From assembly GCA_001898225.1 (NCBI GenBank), contig MKTJ01000077.1:117256-181255 (forward strand): 64,000 bases of DNA. The letters are read 5' to 3'. The notes under the pieces were generated by a model. The model was not told where the DNA came from. It was given only the letters and a program-made list of their open reading frames with translations, and ran no database searches. A program made the position numbers and the translations under genes. This stretch comes from Chloroflexi bacterium 54-19. GTDB taxonomy: Bacteria; Chloroflexota; Chloroflexia; Chloroheliales; Chloroheliaceae. This document shows, piece after piece, positions 32,654 to 42,641 of the stretch (positions are counted from its first letter, which is position 1; the number at the start of each line of letters is the position of its first letter).

Positions 32654-33475
32654 TTAACTGTATTTGGCGGCTAACCGGCTAACCTTCTCCCGCGTGTCAG
32701 CGTCGAACCAGGGGCCGTCCCCGGCGACCGCGTTTTCAGCCATACGCTCGGCTTTGCTGGTGGCCGGGATAATCACGCTGATACGCGGGTCACTGGCAAT
32801 CCATTTGAGCAGGATTTGCGGCCAGGTTGTAACCCCGAAAGCCTCAAACCCGGCCAGTTCGGCGGCGGGCGGCATTCGGCGGACCAGGCTACCTTCCCCA
32901 AAAGGCCGCATAACCAGCACCCCGATATTGAGTTCTTCGGCCAGGGGCAAGATTTCCTTTTCAACCTCGCGGTCGAGGGCGTTATATGGAATCTGGATAG
33001 CCTCGATGGGTTCATGTTGCATAATCTGGCTCAACTCGCGGAAAGCGCCGTGGCTGTAGTGGGTGATACCGATAGCCTTGACTTTGCCCTGGGCTTTGAA
33101 TTCTTGCAAAGTTTCGAGCCGTCTTTCCCAGGCCACCAGGTTATGCACCTGGTAAAGGTCCACATATCCCTCAAAGAAGCGGAAGGCGTTAGCGAATTGG
33201 CGCTCGGCGATTTCGTCCGAGGCGGTCCAGACCTTCGTGGCAATCATTACTTCCGCGCGGACGCCCAGGTTTTTGACGGCCTGCCCCAGGACGCGTTCGG
33301 CCTCGCCGTACATTGGGGACGAATCAATAAAATTAGCCCTGTTTTCGAGGGCGGTTTTAACTATTTCCTGCCGCTGTTGTTCGGCCTGTCCGCCCTTCAC
33401 ATCAAAGGTCTTCCAGGTACCCATCCCGATAACGGGCACGGTTAAGCCGCTCCGGCCCAGTTTGCGTTGTTCCAT
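32654..33475 (-). CDS. aldo/keto reductase
   Basis: 273 aa. AKR barrel: RKLGRSGLTVPVIGMGTW, catalytic Asp/Tyr region FIDSSPMYGEAERVLGQ, Lys in MIATKVW, His in YQVHNL, NADPH-binding end SVIIPATSKAERMAENA. GGAGGA 8 bp upstream fixes the start at 33475 (MEQRKLG); a longer in-frame start at 33499 would swallow that site. The substrate is unknown. Confidence 0.9.
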   Translation of the reverse strand: MEQRKLGRSGLTVPVIGMGTWKTFDVKGGQAEQQRQEIVKTALENRANFIDSSPMYGEAERVLGQAVKNLGVRAEVMIATKVWTASDEIAERQFANAFRFFEGYVDLYQVHNLVAWERRLETLQEFKAQGKVKAIGITHYSHGAFRELSQIMQHEPIEAIQIPYNALDREVEKEILPLAEELNIGVLVMRPFGEGSLVRRMPPAAELAGFEAFGVTTWPQILLKWIASDPRISVIIPATSKAERMAENAVAGDGPWFDADTREKVSRLAAKYS

Positions 33476-33558
33476 AAAGTAAATTTCCTCCGGTGTCATT
33501 ATAAAGCAAAATTCAGGGCCAGGTATAACCGAAAAGGAATAATCCGGTATAGAGAGGG

Positions 33559-34212
33559 TTAAAGCGCGAGGGTTTCAATTTCGGCGGCAATATTCAGACG
33601 GGCCATCGTTTCGAGCCGTTCGAAAAGTTCAGTGGTAACAAAAAGGTGGGGTCGTTCCAAGAAACTTTCCAGTACCTTCCGCCGCTTGGTCCGGTAAACG
33701 GTTTCCTCGACCCAGCCGTACTCCTGCCGGATAGCCGCTGCATATTCCCGGTACTGGGCGGGTGGCGCGCCCAGGATTGCCAGGTCAGCATCCAGGAACA
33801 CCTGGGCGGCGCGGTCGTCCGGTGGCGCCTGGTGGCGTTTGGTCATAAGAATTAGCCGGGCCGTTTCGGCTACCACCCCTGCCGGAACTTTTAATTTGTT
33901 CAGGTGGCTTTCGGCCACCCCGGCGCTCTTTTCCTCGTTATCCCCGGCGTGCGTATCGTAAATGGCGTCGTGATACCAGGCGGCCAGCCGAACCGGGCCA
34001 CTGTTTTCTAAATAGTGGTCGAGGGTTTCTATAGTCTGTAAGACGTGACCGATATGGGTCAGGGTGTGATAAAAGCGGCCCGGCTCGGAATAACGCCGGG
34101 TAATTTCCGCAAAAAGTTCCTGGGCGAGGGCCGGGTCAACCCGGTACGGCCTCAAAATTTTCTGCCAATTTCCTGCTAAATTCTGCATCTGTTTAACTCT
34201 AGGGGGTAACAA
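33559..34212 (-). CDS. HD-domain metal-dependent phosphohydrolase-like protein
   Basis: 217 aa (or 209 from ATG 34188). Motifs RFYHTLTHIGHVL, AAWYHDAIYDTHAGDNEEKSA (His-Asp pair) and FLDADLAILG resemble COG4339-type predicted HD phosphohydrolases. The substrate is unknown. The start at 34212 overlaps the end of the upstream membrane protein gene by 14 bp, so the two are probably co-transcribed. Confidence 0.85.
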   Translation of the reverse strand: MLPPRVKQMQNLAGNWQKILRPYRVDPALAQELFAEITRRYSEPGRFYHTLTHIGHVLQTIETLDHYLENSGPVRLAAWYHDAIYDTHAGDNEEKSAGVAESHLNKLKVPAGVVAETARLILMTKRHQAPPDDRAAQVFLDADLAILGAPPAQYREYAAAIRQEYGWVEETVYRTKRRKVLESFLERPHLFVTTELFERLETMARLNIAAEIETLAL

Positions 34213-36280
34213 GCTGGGGCGAGTTGGCCTGGGGGTCTGCCCCGGAAGGAGCAGGTGCGGGCTTTTTCAGCGCGTTTCGCAGGTAGAGAAAGAGCAGGTA
34301 GCCCCACAAAATCATCGTCCCCAGCGACAGCAGCCACTGGACTTCGACCCGGTTGAGGGTCACGCTCCACCAGAAGAAATTATCGGCCAGCGTCTTGGAG
34401 CGAGAGCGGTCTTCCTGGAACATGCTGATAGTCAGTTGTAAGAGTTGGAGCCAGCTAAGCGCCAGGAACGGTTTGACCAGCCGTTTTTCCTGGGTCGCCC
34501 CGATGCCGAGGAAAGGCAGGCTGTAAATCAGGTAGCGCTCTTTCATCTTTATCAGCCAAACAAAACAGCTAAAGGCGAAATACCCGGCGGCGAACCCGCC
34601 CTGTTTGAGCGACCGCTCTTTTCCCCGGCTGAAGTAGACCAGCAGGGCCAGGGTCACCATAACCACCAGCGTCCCGGTCAGGCTCATCCAGACCGGCAAA
34701 GGGGTGCGCTGGTTCGTGATTATCAGGTAGTTAAAATTGGCCGCGTTCGGGTTGTTGTTCGTATAGATGCCGGTAAACTCCGGCTGGTTGAAATAGTAGA
34801 TTACATTATTGATGTCGAGGCCGTAGGGGGCCGCCGAAAGGGCCAGGGCCACGACTGCCCCCAAACTCAACCCGGCCAGGGTCTTTTTCCAGCCGCAGCG
34901 TTGCAGCAGCCACCAGGCCAGGAGCGGCAGCAAGAACCAGGCTTGCGCTTTGGATACTAATAGCAGCCCTATGGCTATTCCGGCCAGGAGCGGTTGGCGG
35001 CGGTAGACCAGCCAGAGCGCGATAACCAGACCCAGCACCGGGAAAATATCTGACTGGCCCCAGAGGGTCGGATTATAAAAGAAGGCTGCGTTGAAGGCCA
35101 GCAATAGCAAGCCCTGATTGGCGAAACCTCTCCGGCCCGTTTCTTTGGGAGTAGTGGTTTCCCGGCCAAATTCTTTAAGCAAGAGGTGGACTATAAAAAT
35201 CACGGCCAGGAAGGCCAGCGAAGCAAAGACGCGCCAGGCCAGGTAACTATCGTGGAAGTTGAAGGGGTAGGCCGCCAGGTTGTAAAACCAGATGATATAC
35301 CCGATAAGCGGCAGATAGTTGAACTTGGGGTCGTACATCCAGAGGCCGTTCTGGTGAATGGCCGCGCTCCAGCGGGTGTAATAGACTATATCGCCTTCAT
35401 AAGAGAGGCCGCTAAAGAGGAAGAAGGCGATTACCAGCCCTGCCGCCAGCATCAACGGCCCCACGCCCCAGCGAAATTTTTTCCGGATATTTTGGCCTTC
35501 CCACCAGAAGACCGCACCGAGGCCAACCGCGATTACCAGCAGCCACCAGCCGTGCTGGTAGGTTGAAGAGGCCATCGTCAGCATGACAAACCCGGCCAAC
35601 CCGCCAAAGAGCGAGGTTTCGAGCCAGCTAAACCCGGCCCGCAGGGTCCAGGCCGCCACTACCGCCAGCAGGATGATACAGGCCAGGCCGTAGGGGTTCG
35701 GCCAGAACAGGTAAAAGAGGTGCTTCTGGGGCAAGCTCACCTCGGAATCAAAAAAGATAAACCCGAGTTGGCGGGAATCGCCCTTGACCTGGAAAGCGTT
35801 TGACTTAAACTGGAGGAGCAAACCCTCGCCGCCGGAACGCCGGGGAACCGTAAAATGATAGTCCTGGGTGGCCGGGTTCTGCGGGTTGTAGGTCATCACG
35901 CCGACCAGGGTTAAATCCGTGTTTGGCGCAGCGGTGCCTTCGTAGATTTCAATCCGGGCGGGCGGTTCTCCGGCGGGACGGCCCAGGTTGGCTTTTATCC
36001 GCAGTTCCAGGGGCGTATAGCGGGCGACATATGGGAATAACTGGGTGGAAGTATCGAGGCTCCAGTTGAATTTTTCGCCGTTACTGTTGGTTTCGGTGCC
36101 GGAATAGCCGTTAAAACCGTCGTTTGACGAGTTGGTAGCGGCACCGAACCCGTAGGTTTTGGCCGGGAGACTTATCAGGAAAGCGACTGCTAAAATAAGA
36201 CCAACGACGGTGGCGATTTTCAGGGCGAACGATTTCAAGCGGAATTCCTCGTGATGCAAAGGTAGGTTATAGCCGGGCAA
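34199..36280 (-). CDS. GT-C-type polytopic glycosyltransferase-like protein
   Basis: 693 aa. An N-terminal signal-anchor (~16-36) is followed by an extracytoplasmic beta domain (~45-180, ARIEIYEGTAAPN) and ~11 transmembrane helices. The loop after the second helix of the main bundle carries SYEGDIVYYTRWSAAIHQNG, the acidic motif typical of GT-C mannosyl-type transferases that use lipid-linked sugars. The target is unknown. Upstream on the same strand are two more giant membrane proteins. Confidence 0.7.
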   Translation of the reverse strand: MPGYNLPLHHEEFRLKSFALKIATVVGLILAVAFLISLPAKTYGFGAATNSSNDGFNGYSGTETNSNGEKFNWSLDTSTQLFPYVARYTPLELRIKANLGRPAGEPPARIEIYEGTAAPNTDLTLVGVMTYNPQNPATQDYHFTVPRRSGGEGLLLQFKSNAFQVKGDSRQLGFIFFDSEVSLPQKHLFYLFWPNPYGLACIILLAVVAAWTLRAGFSWLETSLFGGLAGFVMLTMASSTYQHGWWLLVIAVGLGAVFWWEGQNIRKKFRWGVGPLMLAAGLVIAFFLFSGLSYEGDIVYYTRWSAAIHQNGLWMYDPKFNYLPLIGYIIWFYNLAAYPFNFHDSYLAWRVFASLAFLAVIFIVHLLLKEFGRETTTPKETGRRGFANQGLLLLAFNAAFFYNPTLWGQSDIFPVLGLVIALWLVYRRQPLLAGIAIGLLLVSKAQAWFLLPLLAWWLLQRCGWKKTLAGLSLGAVVALALSAAPYGLDINNVIYYFNQPEFTGIYTNNNPNAANFNYLIITNQRTPLPVWMSLTGTLVVMVTLALLVYFSRGKERSLKQGGFAAGYFAFSCFVWLIKMKERYLIYSLPFLGIGATQEKRLVKPFLALSWLQLLQLTISMFQEDRSRSKTLADNFFWWSVTLNRVEVQWLLSLGTMILWGYLLFLYLRNALKKPAPAPSGADPQANSPQLVTP

Positions 36281-36417
36281 TTATACTTCGGCCCTCGAAT
36301 CAGTGTCAAACCTTTTAAAACCAGTCAAAACGTTGAACGTCCACCCATAAAGGGCGCGAAACAACGTTCACCCTGAAGGTCGCGAGGCCACGAAAAGCAC
36401 TATCTAAGCCTCAACCC

Positions 36418-38637
36418 TTACTTTTTGTGATATAAAGCCAGCGTGTCAAAGTCGCCCGGCGGGAGTGGCACCAGGTCGGCGGGGGTGAAGCCATAGTCCG
36501 CCGGGTTCGGCCCACCGCTTTTGTAAAAAATAGCGTAATCGAACTTTTGTCCCGGTTGGATAGGGCCGACCCCGCCTACCATCCCGGCGTAAACCGTCGA
36601 GAAAGGTGCGAAATAATGTTTGTCCGCACCGAGTAGGGCCGCCAGGATATAGGTATAAAGGCGACGGTGGCTGTTGGTATCGGCCAGCAGCACGTTCGAT
36701 CCTGCCGGGATAAGTGAGGCTAAAGGTTGAAAACGTTGGAGGTCCGGTTTGACCCGGTAGACCGCATCCTTAAACCGGCCATCGGTGCTGGGATAGCCCT
36801 GGACCAGTTCGAGCCGCCCACCCGGTCCGGCCTGTTTTTCTAACTCAGCCCGGTTCGCGTCCGCCGCCAGGTTCGCGGTATGGACAATCACGAACTTGAC
36901 ACCAAGTCCTTCGATTATATCGAGCGTGGCCGGGGCCGGGAAACTCTGCATTTCGTAATAGAGGCGGTCATACCCGGCAGGTAAAATATTCGCGCTGCCG
37001 TTGAGCATAGGCCGCTGGTGGTCGAGGCCGTAGAAAAGATAAATCGGACTGCTGGTTATCGGGGTCGGTTGGGTATCCATCGGCAGTTCCAGCAGCAAGT
37101 CCTGCGGGCCGATGATTTTGTCCGCTTCGGGCGAGGCCAGCCAGCGGTACAGCGGTGGGGCCGCCGCGCCGGTCGGAGTCGGTTGCGCAGGGAGGCCGGG
37201 CGCGAAAAACTCGATAGCGACCAGCGCAACCAGTCCGGTTTGCAGGGCCGGTTTCCAGGCGGCCTGGATTTTCCCTTTCAAAAAGCGCGGCTTGAGTCCG
37301 GCCAGCCAGGTCAGGCCAAAGCCCGCGCAGACCGCCAGCCCCAGCATCAGGAGTTGGGCGAACCGCCCGGCCACCCGTAAGACCGAGAAGCCCGGCACCA
37401 GGTCATAAAGCCATTTATAAGGTAGGGTAATCCCGGTCGGTTGGAGCCCGTAGGCTTCCAGGTTGAGGCTCGGACCAAGACTCAGCACCAGCCCGATAAG
37501 GGCTACCGCCAGGAAAACCCAGTAGATATACTGTTTTTTGCGAAGTGCCCCGATTGCCCCGGCCACCACCAGCACGACCGTAAACAGGCCGGGATACATC
37601 TCACGCTCGGCGGAGGTCTGCAAGTTAAAGAGGCCCCGCTCGATAGGTTTGTAAAGCCAGCTTTGCGCGGACATCCGTAAAAGACTGTTCGGGGCGGCGC
37701 TCCAATAGTTGATTTCCGAAATTTGCCGTTTGAAGCCGAATTCCTGCTGGTAATGCATGCTCGGTAAAATGGCCGGTAGAATCAGTAAAAAGGCCACAAC
37801 CCCGGCCCCGGCTATCCAGCCGAGTTGCACGCCGAGCCGCCGCCACTCCGGTTTCTCACCCATCTTCCGCCTTAAAAAATGCCAGCCCTGCCAGACCAGC
37901 CCGGAGCGGAACAGGAAGAAATAGGCCAGGTAACACCCGACCAGGATTGCTTCGAAATAGGCATAATAACCGGCGCAAAGGGCCTGTAACACGAAGAAAA
38001 AGACAAAAAAGGCCAGCCAGAGCCAGTGACGTTTCGAGCGGGGCCGCGCCACCGGGCTTTCGAGAAAGCGGACCAGCCCGTAGAGGCTAAAAATCATCCA
38101 CTGCTGGGCCGTGAGGGGCAGGTGACCGTACTGGCCGTAGTGCCAGGGCGAAAAAGCGTAGACCAGACCCGCACCTATTCCCGCCCCGAAACTGCCGGTC
38201 AGGTGGCGTACCAGCAGCCACATGCTAAAGCCACTCAGCCAGAACGAGCCGAAATTTAGCAGGTTAAAGACGAGGGTGGTGTTGCCAGTCAGCCAGTAGA
38301 CCGGCGCGCCCAGGATACCTAGCCCGGTTAAAAGCTCGTTGAGGGCGATGCTGTCGGTCAGCGGGTAGAAGTAAGGATTCTGGTTGAGGTTCAAGGGGTT
38401 GTGGAGCAGGTTGCGGGCGATATAGCCCAGTTTCCAGGCCACGTCCGGCGGGTCGCCCCAGTCCGGCAGGTAATCCCAAAGTTTTATAGTAAGCGGCCAG
38501 GTAAAAGCCACCGTTGCCAGGGCGAAGAAAGCCAGGGCCAACCCCAGGGCAGGCCAACCTTGTCCTAGTTGCCCGGAATTATTTTTTTCGGTCGGTTTCC
38601 CTGGCGAGTTTTCCAAAAAATCGTTCCGCTCTGTCAT
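36418..38637 (-). CDS. large polytopic membrane protein, GT-C-like, paralogue of 23969-26197
   Basis: 739 aa. Around 12 transmembrane helices to ~480. The first periplasmic loop contains DYLPDWGDPPDVAWKLGYIA and NQNPYFYPLTDSIALNE. The C-terminal ~230 residues form an extracytoplasmic domain (PLYRWLASPEADKIIGPQ; FVIVHTANLA). It shares order of motifs with the protein at 23969. Its ATG overlaps the stop of the upstream gene by 4 bp (ATGA), indicating translational coupling. Confidence 0.65.
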   Translation of the reverse strand: MTERNDFLENSPGKPTEKNNSGQLGQGWPALGLALAFFALATVAFTWPLTIKLWDYLPDWGDPPDVAWKLGYIARNLLHNPLNLNQNPYFYPLTDSIALNELLTGLGILGAPVYWLTGNTTLVFNLLNFGSFWLSGFSMWLLVRHLTGSFGAGIGAGLVYAFSPWHYGQYGHLPLTAQQWMIFSLYGLVRFLESPVARPRSKRHWLWLAFFVFFFVLQALCAGYYAYFEAILVGCYLAYFFLFRSGLVWQGWHFLRRKMGEKPEWRRLGVQLGWIAGAGVVAFLLILPAILPSMHYQQEFGFKRQISEINYWSAAPNSLLRMSAQSWLYKPIERGLFNLQTSAEREMYPGLFTVVLVVAGAIGALRKKQYIYWVFLAVALIGLVLSLGPSLNLEAYGLQPTGITLPYKWLYDLVPGFSVLRVAGRFAQLLMLGLAVCAGFGLTWLAGLKPRFLKGKIQAAWKPALQTGLVALVAIEFFAPGLPAQPTPTGAAAPPLYRWLASPEADKIIGPQDLLLELPMDTQPTPITSSPIYLFYGLDHQRPMLNGSANILPAGYDRLYYEMQSFPAPATLDIIEGLGVKFVIVHTANLAADANRAELEKQAGPGGRLELVQGYPSTDGRFKDAVYRVKPDLQRFQPLASLIPAGSNVLLADTNSHRRLYTYILAALLGADKHYFAPFSTVYAGMVGGVGPIQPGQKFDYAIFYKSGGPNPADYGFTPADLVPLPPGDFDTLALYHKK

Positions 38638-41378
38638 CGGTTTTGGGTTAGGCTCAACCCGGCGGTTGCGAGTTCTTCCGGCTTTTCAACTGGCCGCTTT
38701 TTCCTTAGGCGTAGGAGCGGAGGCACGACCAGCCAGGCTAACACCGCCAGCCAGCTTAGAACACTCACGATATTGCTCACCGTGCGCAGGGGCGGGTCTA
38801 CAAATTTTACTTGCAGGGTCGATTGCCCGGCGTCAAGGGAAATAATCATGCGATGGCCGACCGGGTTGTCGGTCGTGACATATTTTCGCCCGGTCTGGTC
38901 GGTCACGCTCCACCAGTTGTCGGCAAACCAGAGCAGCGGCACCGTCACCTGGCCCGGTTTGCTGAGGGTCGCCTGTAGCTCAAAGCTGTCCGGCCCGGTG
39001 TTGTCCCAGCTTAAAAGGTCACCTGTGTTCGCCGGGCGGTTATCGTTGAAAACGGGCGGAAAATAACCGTCAATCTGGCTGTAGTCGGTCAGGCCTTTTG
39101 GCAAATAGGTCACGTCACTCCGGTAGACCTGCTCGGTCAGGGCCTTCTGGCTGATAAACCCATCGAATTTGACCGGCCAGTAGACATAGGTCAGCCCGTA
39201 AAGAGAGGCGTAAACCATTAAGCCGGTCAGGAGGGCCACGCCGGGCAGTTGCCACCCGGACCGGGTCAGGGTTTTTAGCCAGGAAACCGGCGTGACAGCT
39301 TCGGCGGTCTTGCCCAGGACCAGGCCACCCACCAGCGGGGCGGCAAAGACAATCGCCGGGGCCATCAGGCGCGAGCTGAAGTTAATCATGCTAAAAAAGC
39401 TAAAGGTATCCCAGAAAAAGCTCGATGCGGGCCACTGTAAGAAAAAGGTTATGGCTACCAGCCCACCGAGCAGCCCTACCCAACCGCGCAGAAGGGGTCG
39501 CCGCCACCAGAGTACCACCCCGCCGAGCGCCGCCAGCAGAAAATGCAGGGTGCCAAGGATTTCAAAGTCTTCCATGTTCGGGTAAATAGGCCGCCAGAGG
39601 GCCAGGTCGTCCGGCCAGTTCGCGAAAAACTTAGCGTGCGGTCCGGCGATATTCATGCCGATTTTGTCCACTTCGAGTAGCCCCGGCAGGATGAAAAAGG
39701 CGCTCACCCCCAGGGTTATAGCCGCGCCAATCGCAACATTGAAAAAGGTACGCCAGAACCGCAAATTTCCCTTGCGCCACTCGATAAGGAGCAGCCCGGC
39801 AAAAAAGATGCCGCCCAATGGCAGGAAAATGGCCGATTGAGGGTTGTTGTTAAGGGGTAGCCCGGCCACGCTCAGCCCCAGCCAGACCGGGGCAGTCCGG
39901 CTGTCGGGGCGGCGCACCACCCGGACCAGCCAGAGGAAAATCCAGGGCAGGAAGGCCGCAGCCCAGGTATTCCCGACCCAGCCGCTGGCGAAAAGTCCGG
40001 CGATATTATAGGGGAAATAGCAGAAGGCGAGGGCTCCCAGCACCGCCGCCAGCCGGTTTTTCAAAAGCTCGTCGCACCAGAAATAGGTCCCAACCATCCC
40101 GAAAAGGACTGCCATCACCTGGTGCAGCATCATGGCGTTGCTGAAGGTCAGCCCGACCAGGTGCAGGATTTCGACCAGGTAGCGTGTCATGGGGCCGTAG
40201 TAGTTGAAGACAAGGCCACCCTGGCCCCAGTTGAAGTCGGGCGCGAACCGGGGATAAAAGTTGCCCTGCTGCACCATCCGGTCGAGTTCGTTGACCCAGT
40301 AGAGGTGGTAGGACGGGATGTCGTCGCTGCGGGCCAGTTGGCCCTGTAGCAGACCCCAGGTAGCCCCCAGGGAAAGGGCCGCCGCCAGCCCGGTATTTTC
40401 CAGGTGGCGGCTGAACTTGTGTCTCAGGGCCAGCGCCAGGAACACCATTGCCGTTACCACGCAAATCGTGGCGGCAAAGGCGGCCAGCGCCACTCCGTAA
40501 TAGACCGCCAGCAGCCCGGCCCCGAATAGGATCCACAACACCCAGGCCAGGGCTTTTGGGCGCCGGGACAACAAGACCACGGCCAGGAGCGGCAGGGCAC
40601 TTCCCCAGGCGATACCGGACCCGTTCACGGTCAGCCACTGGGGAAAGACCAGTCGCGTCACCACGAAGACCAGGAGGACGATTCCCCCACCGAGGGTCGC
40701 CCCCTTCAAATTCCTTAATTTTATAGCTAAAAAAGGTATACCTATAGAGAAAGTCCCGGCCCGGCGCAGCCAGAGGAAAACCAGGCTCGCCGCCAGCGTC
40801 CAACCGAGCCAGGGCGCAAGCGGCGGCACCACAAAACCAAAGCGGTTCGGCTGGGTCTGAACTGTAACCTGGCTGACCACCAGGCCAAGCTGGCGAGGGT
40901 CGCCCTGCGGCTGGTAGAGGTCGCTCCCAATCGTCATAGTGTTGGCGTCGAGGCTAAAGGCGGGCCTGGGTCCGGCCACCTCGAAGGTCAGGCGGCCAAA
41001 TTCGTCCGGCGGTACGGCGCTGTTGGCGGGACTGGCCTGGAAGGTCTTGCTTTCTCCCCCGGCATCGAGGGTAACCGTTGGTGGCTGGTTATCGGGGCGC
41101 GGGGCCAGCCCCAGCACCCGGACCTGGCTCGGCCAGCCCACATCCGGCAGGCGAACCTCGGCCTGGGCATCAATGGTCCAGCGATAGCTAAAATGGTCGT
41201 TGCGCTCCTGGTCGCCCCAGCCTTTGGTCAGTTCCCAGCTATCGTTAAAGCCTTGCCCGGCGTTGACCGTGTAGGTAAAGGGTTGTTGCCAGGCCAGGAA
41301 GATGACCAGCAAGCCGAATAGAAAGAAAAGACCTGCCTGGACTGCCGGGCGCGCGCCATATTTAGCGAGAAAGCTCAT
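38634..41378 (-). CDS. PTPS-related giant membrane protein
   Basis: 914 aa. An N-terminal transmembrane helix and an extracytoplasmic beta domain (~35-180) lead to a polytopic region with the motifs of the 6-pyruvoyl-tetrahydropterin-synthase-related membrane family: DDIPSYHLYWVNELDRMV, YPRFAPDFNWGQGG, FNYYGPMTRYLVEILH and LGALAFCYFPYNIAG. A C-terminal beta domain with a final helix follows. Despite the name, it is a GT-C-like membrane protein, probably acting on surface polysaccharide. First gene of a coupled pair. Confidence 0.75.
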   Translation of the reverse strand: MSFLAKYGARPAVQAGLFFLFGLLVIFLAWQQPFTYTVNAGQGFNDSWELTKGWGDQERNDHFSYRWTIDAQAEVRLPDVGWPSQVRVLGLAPRPDNQPPTVTLDAGGESKTFQASPANSAVPPDEFGRLTFEVAGPRPAFSLDANTMTIGSDLYQPQGDPRQLGLVVSQVTVQTQPNRFGFVVPPLAPWLGWTLAASLVFLWLRRAGTFSIGIPFLAIKLRNLKGATLGGGIVLLVFVVTRLVFPQWLTVNGSGIAWGSALPLLAVVLLSRRPKALAWVLWILFGAGLLAVYYGVALAAFAATICVVTAMVFLALALRHKFSRHLENTGLAAALSLGATWGLLQGQLARSDDIPSYHLYWVNELDRMVQQGNFYPRFAPDFNWGQGGLVFNYYGPMTRYLVEILHLVGLTFSNAMMLHQVMAVLFGMVGTYFWCDELLKNRLAAVLGALAFCYFPYNIAGLFASGWVGNTWAAAFLPWIFLWLVRVVRRPDSRTAPVWLGLSVAGLPLNNNPQSAIFLPLGGIFFAGLLLIEWRKGNLRFWRTFFNVAIGAAITLGVSAFFILPGLLEVDKIGMNIAGPHAKFFANWPDDLALWRPIYPNMEDFEILGTLHFLLAALGGVVLWWRRPLLRGWVGLLGGLVAITFFLQWPASSFFWDTFSFFSMINFSSRLMAPAIVFAAPLVGGLVLGKTAEAVTPVSWLKTLTRSGWQLPGVALLTGLMVYASLYGLTYVYWPVKFDGFISQKALTEQVYRSDVTYLPKGLTDYSQIDGYFPPVFNDNRPANTGDLLSWDNTGPDSFELQATLSKPGQVTVPLLWFADNWWSVTDQTGRKYVTTDNPVGHRMIISLDAGQSTLQVKFVDPPLRTVSNIVSVLSWLAVLAWLVVPPLLRLRKKRPVEKPEELATAGLSLTQNR

Positions 41379-41674
41379 AAGTTTAAAAGTAGATTGTAGC
41401 TATAAAGAACTGGACTGTTGCTATATAGAAAGGTAGAAGCTGGATGCAAAGTGCCAGCGGATCGCTCTCTGACCTATGAAGACTATACAACCTGCAAAAT
41501 GCAAAGTCAAACCCTGTTTAGCCGTCCCGGAAGGCGATTTTTTTACCGTTTGTTCATTGCGCGGGGGGATTTTTGTATTATACTGGAAGCAACTACGCGA
41601 CCTCAGTCCAACTTTATCAACTCTGGCTTGTACAGGCAAAGTAAGCCGGAATTTAGATGTAAGGAGTTTGCTCT

Positions 41675-42640
41675 ATGACGAGCAAGTTAATCGGTCTTGC
41701 CGAAGCCGCCGCGCTGGTGCCGGACGGAGCGACCCTTTCGCTCGGCGGGTTTACGGCCCAGCGTCACCCGATGGCCTTTGTCTACGAACTTATCCGCCAG
41801 AAAAAACGCGACCTCTATCTTTTCGGCCACTCTCCCGGCGGCGACTGGGATATTCTGATTGGCGCTGGTTGCGTCAAGCGGGTCGAACTGGCCTACGAAG
41901 CCGATGAAGCTTTTGGCACTATCGGTCCCCGCTGGCGGCGGGCGGTCCAGGCGGGCCGGATTGAGTGGGAAGATTACAGCAACTTTGGCATGGTGACGCG
42001 CTTTCAGGCCGGGGCGATGGGTCTGCCTTTCCTGCCGACCCGCACCGCCTTTGGTAGCGACGTTTTCGCCAAACAGGCCCTTACCGCCGAGCAGCGCGCC
42101 GCCGACCCCCGCACCAGCCCCCTGAAACAGGCCGTTATCGAGTCGCCGTTCCAGGCGGGCGATAAACTCCTGCTACTACCGGCCATTCACACCGAATTTT
42201 GCGTCCTCCACGTCCAGAAAGCCACCGAAAGCGGCCTGGTCCGGGTCGAGGGCCAGACCTTTGCCGACAACATCCAGGCCCTCTGCGCCGACACGGTAAT
42301 TGTCACGGCGGAAGAAATTGTCTCGGAGGATTTTATGCGCCAGGAGCCGGAGCGCACCCTTTTGCCGCCTTTCGCGGTCGCGCACGTGGTCCACGTCCCG
42401 TTCGGCTCGCACCCTTATGCGGTCTACAATTATTACGACCACGACCCGCGCCAGCTAAAGGATTACCACGCCGCCGCGATGATTGACGAGGATTTCCAAT
42501 CCTATCTCGAAAAATATGTCTATGGCGTGCCCGATTTCGAAAGTTATCTGGCAGTGGTCGGTGCGGCCCGGTTGGACAGCCTGAAAGCCGACCCCGAATA
42601 CGGCTACAGCCCTAACTTAAAACGCAGGAGGCTCGACTAA
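41675..42640 (+). CDS. CoA-transferase subunit alpha (glutaconate CoA-transferase A-like)
   Basis: 321 aa. Family I CoA-transferase alpha subunit: GATLSLGGFTAQRHPMAFVYELIRQ with the glycine-rich CoA loop, GAGCVKRVELAYEADEAFGTIGPRWRRA, and PPFAVAHVVHVPFGSHPYAVYNYY. A ribosome site AAGGAG precedes the ATG. The partner subunit starts 2 bp after its stop. The two subunits together move CoA between acyl-CoAs; the acid substrate cannot be read from sequence. Confidence 0.88.
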   Translation: MTSKLIGLAEAAALVPDGATLSLGGFTAQRHPMAFVYELIRQKKRDLYLFGHSPGGDWDILIGAGCVKRVELAYEADEAFGTIGPRWRRAVQAGRIEWEDYSNFGMVTRFQAGAMGLPFLPTRTAFGSDVFAKQALTAEQRAADPRTSPLKQAVIESPFQAGDKLLLLPAIHTEFCVLHVQKATESGLVRVEGQTFADNIQALCADTVIVTAEEIVSEDFMRQEPERTLLPPFAVAHVVHVPFGSHPYAVYNYYDHDPRQLKDYHAAAMIDEDFQSYLEKYVYGVPDFESYLAVVGAARLDSLKADPEYGYSPNLKRRRLD

Positions 42641-42641
42641 A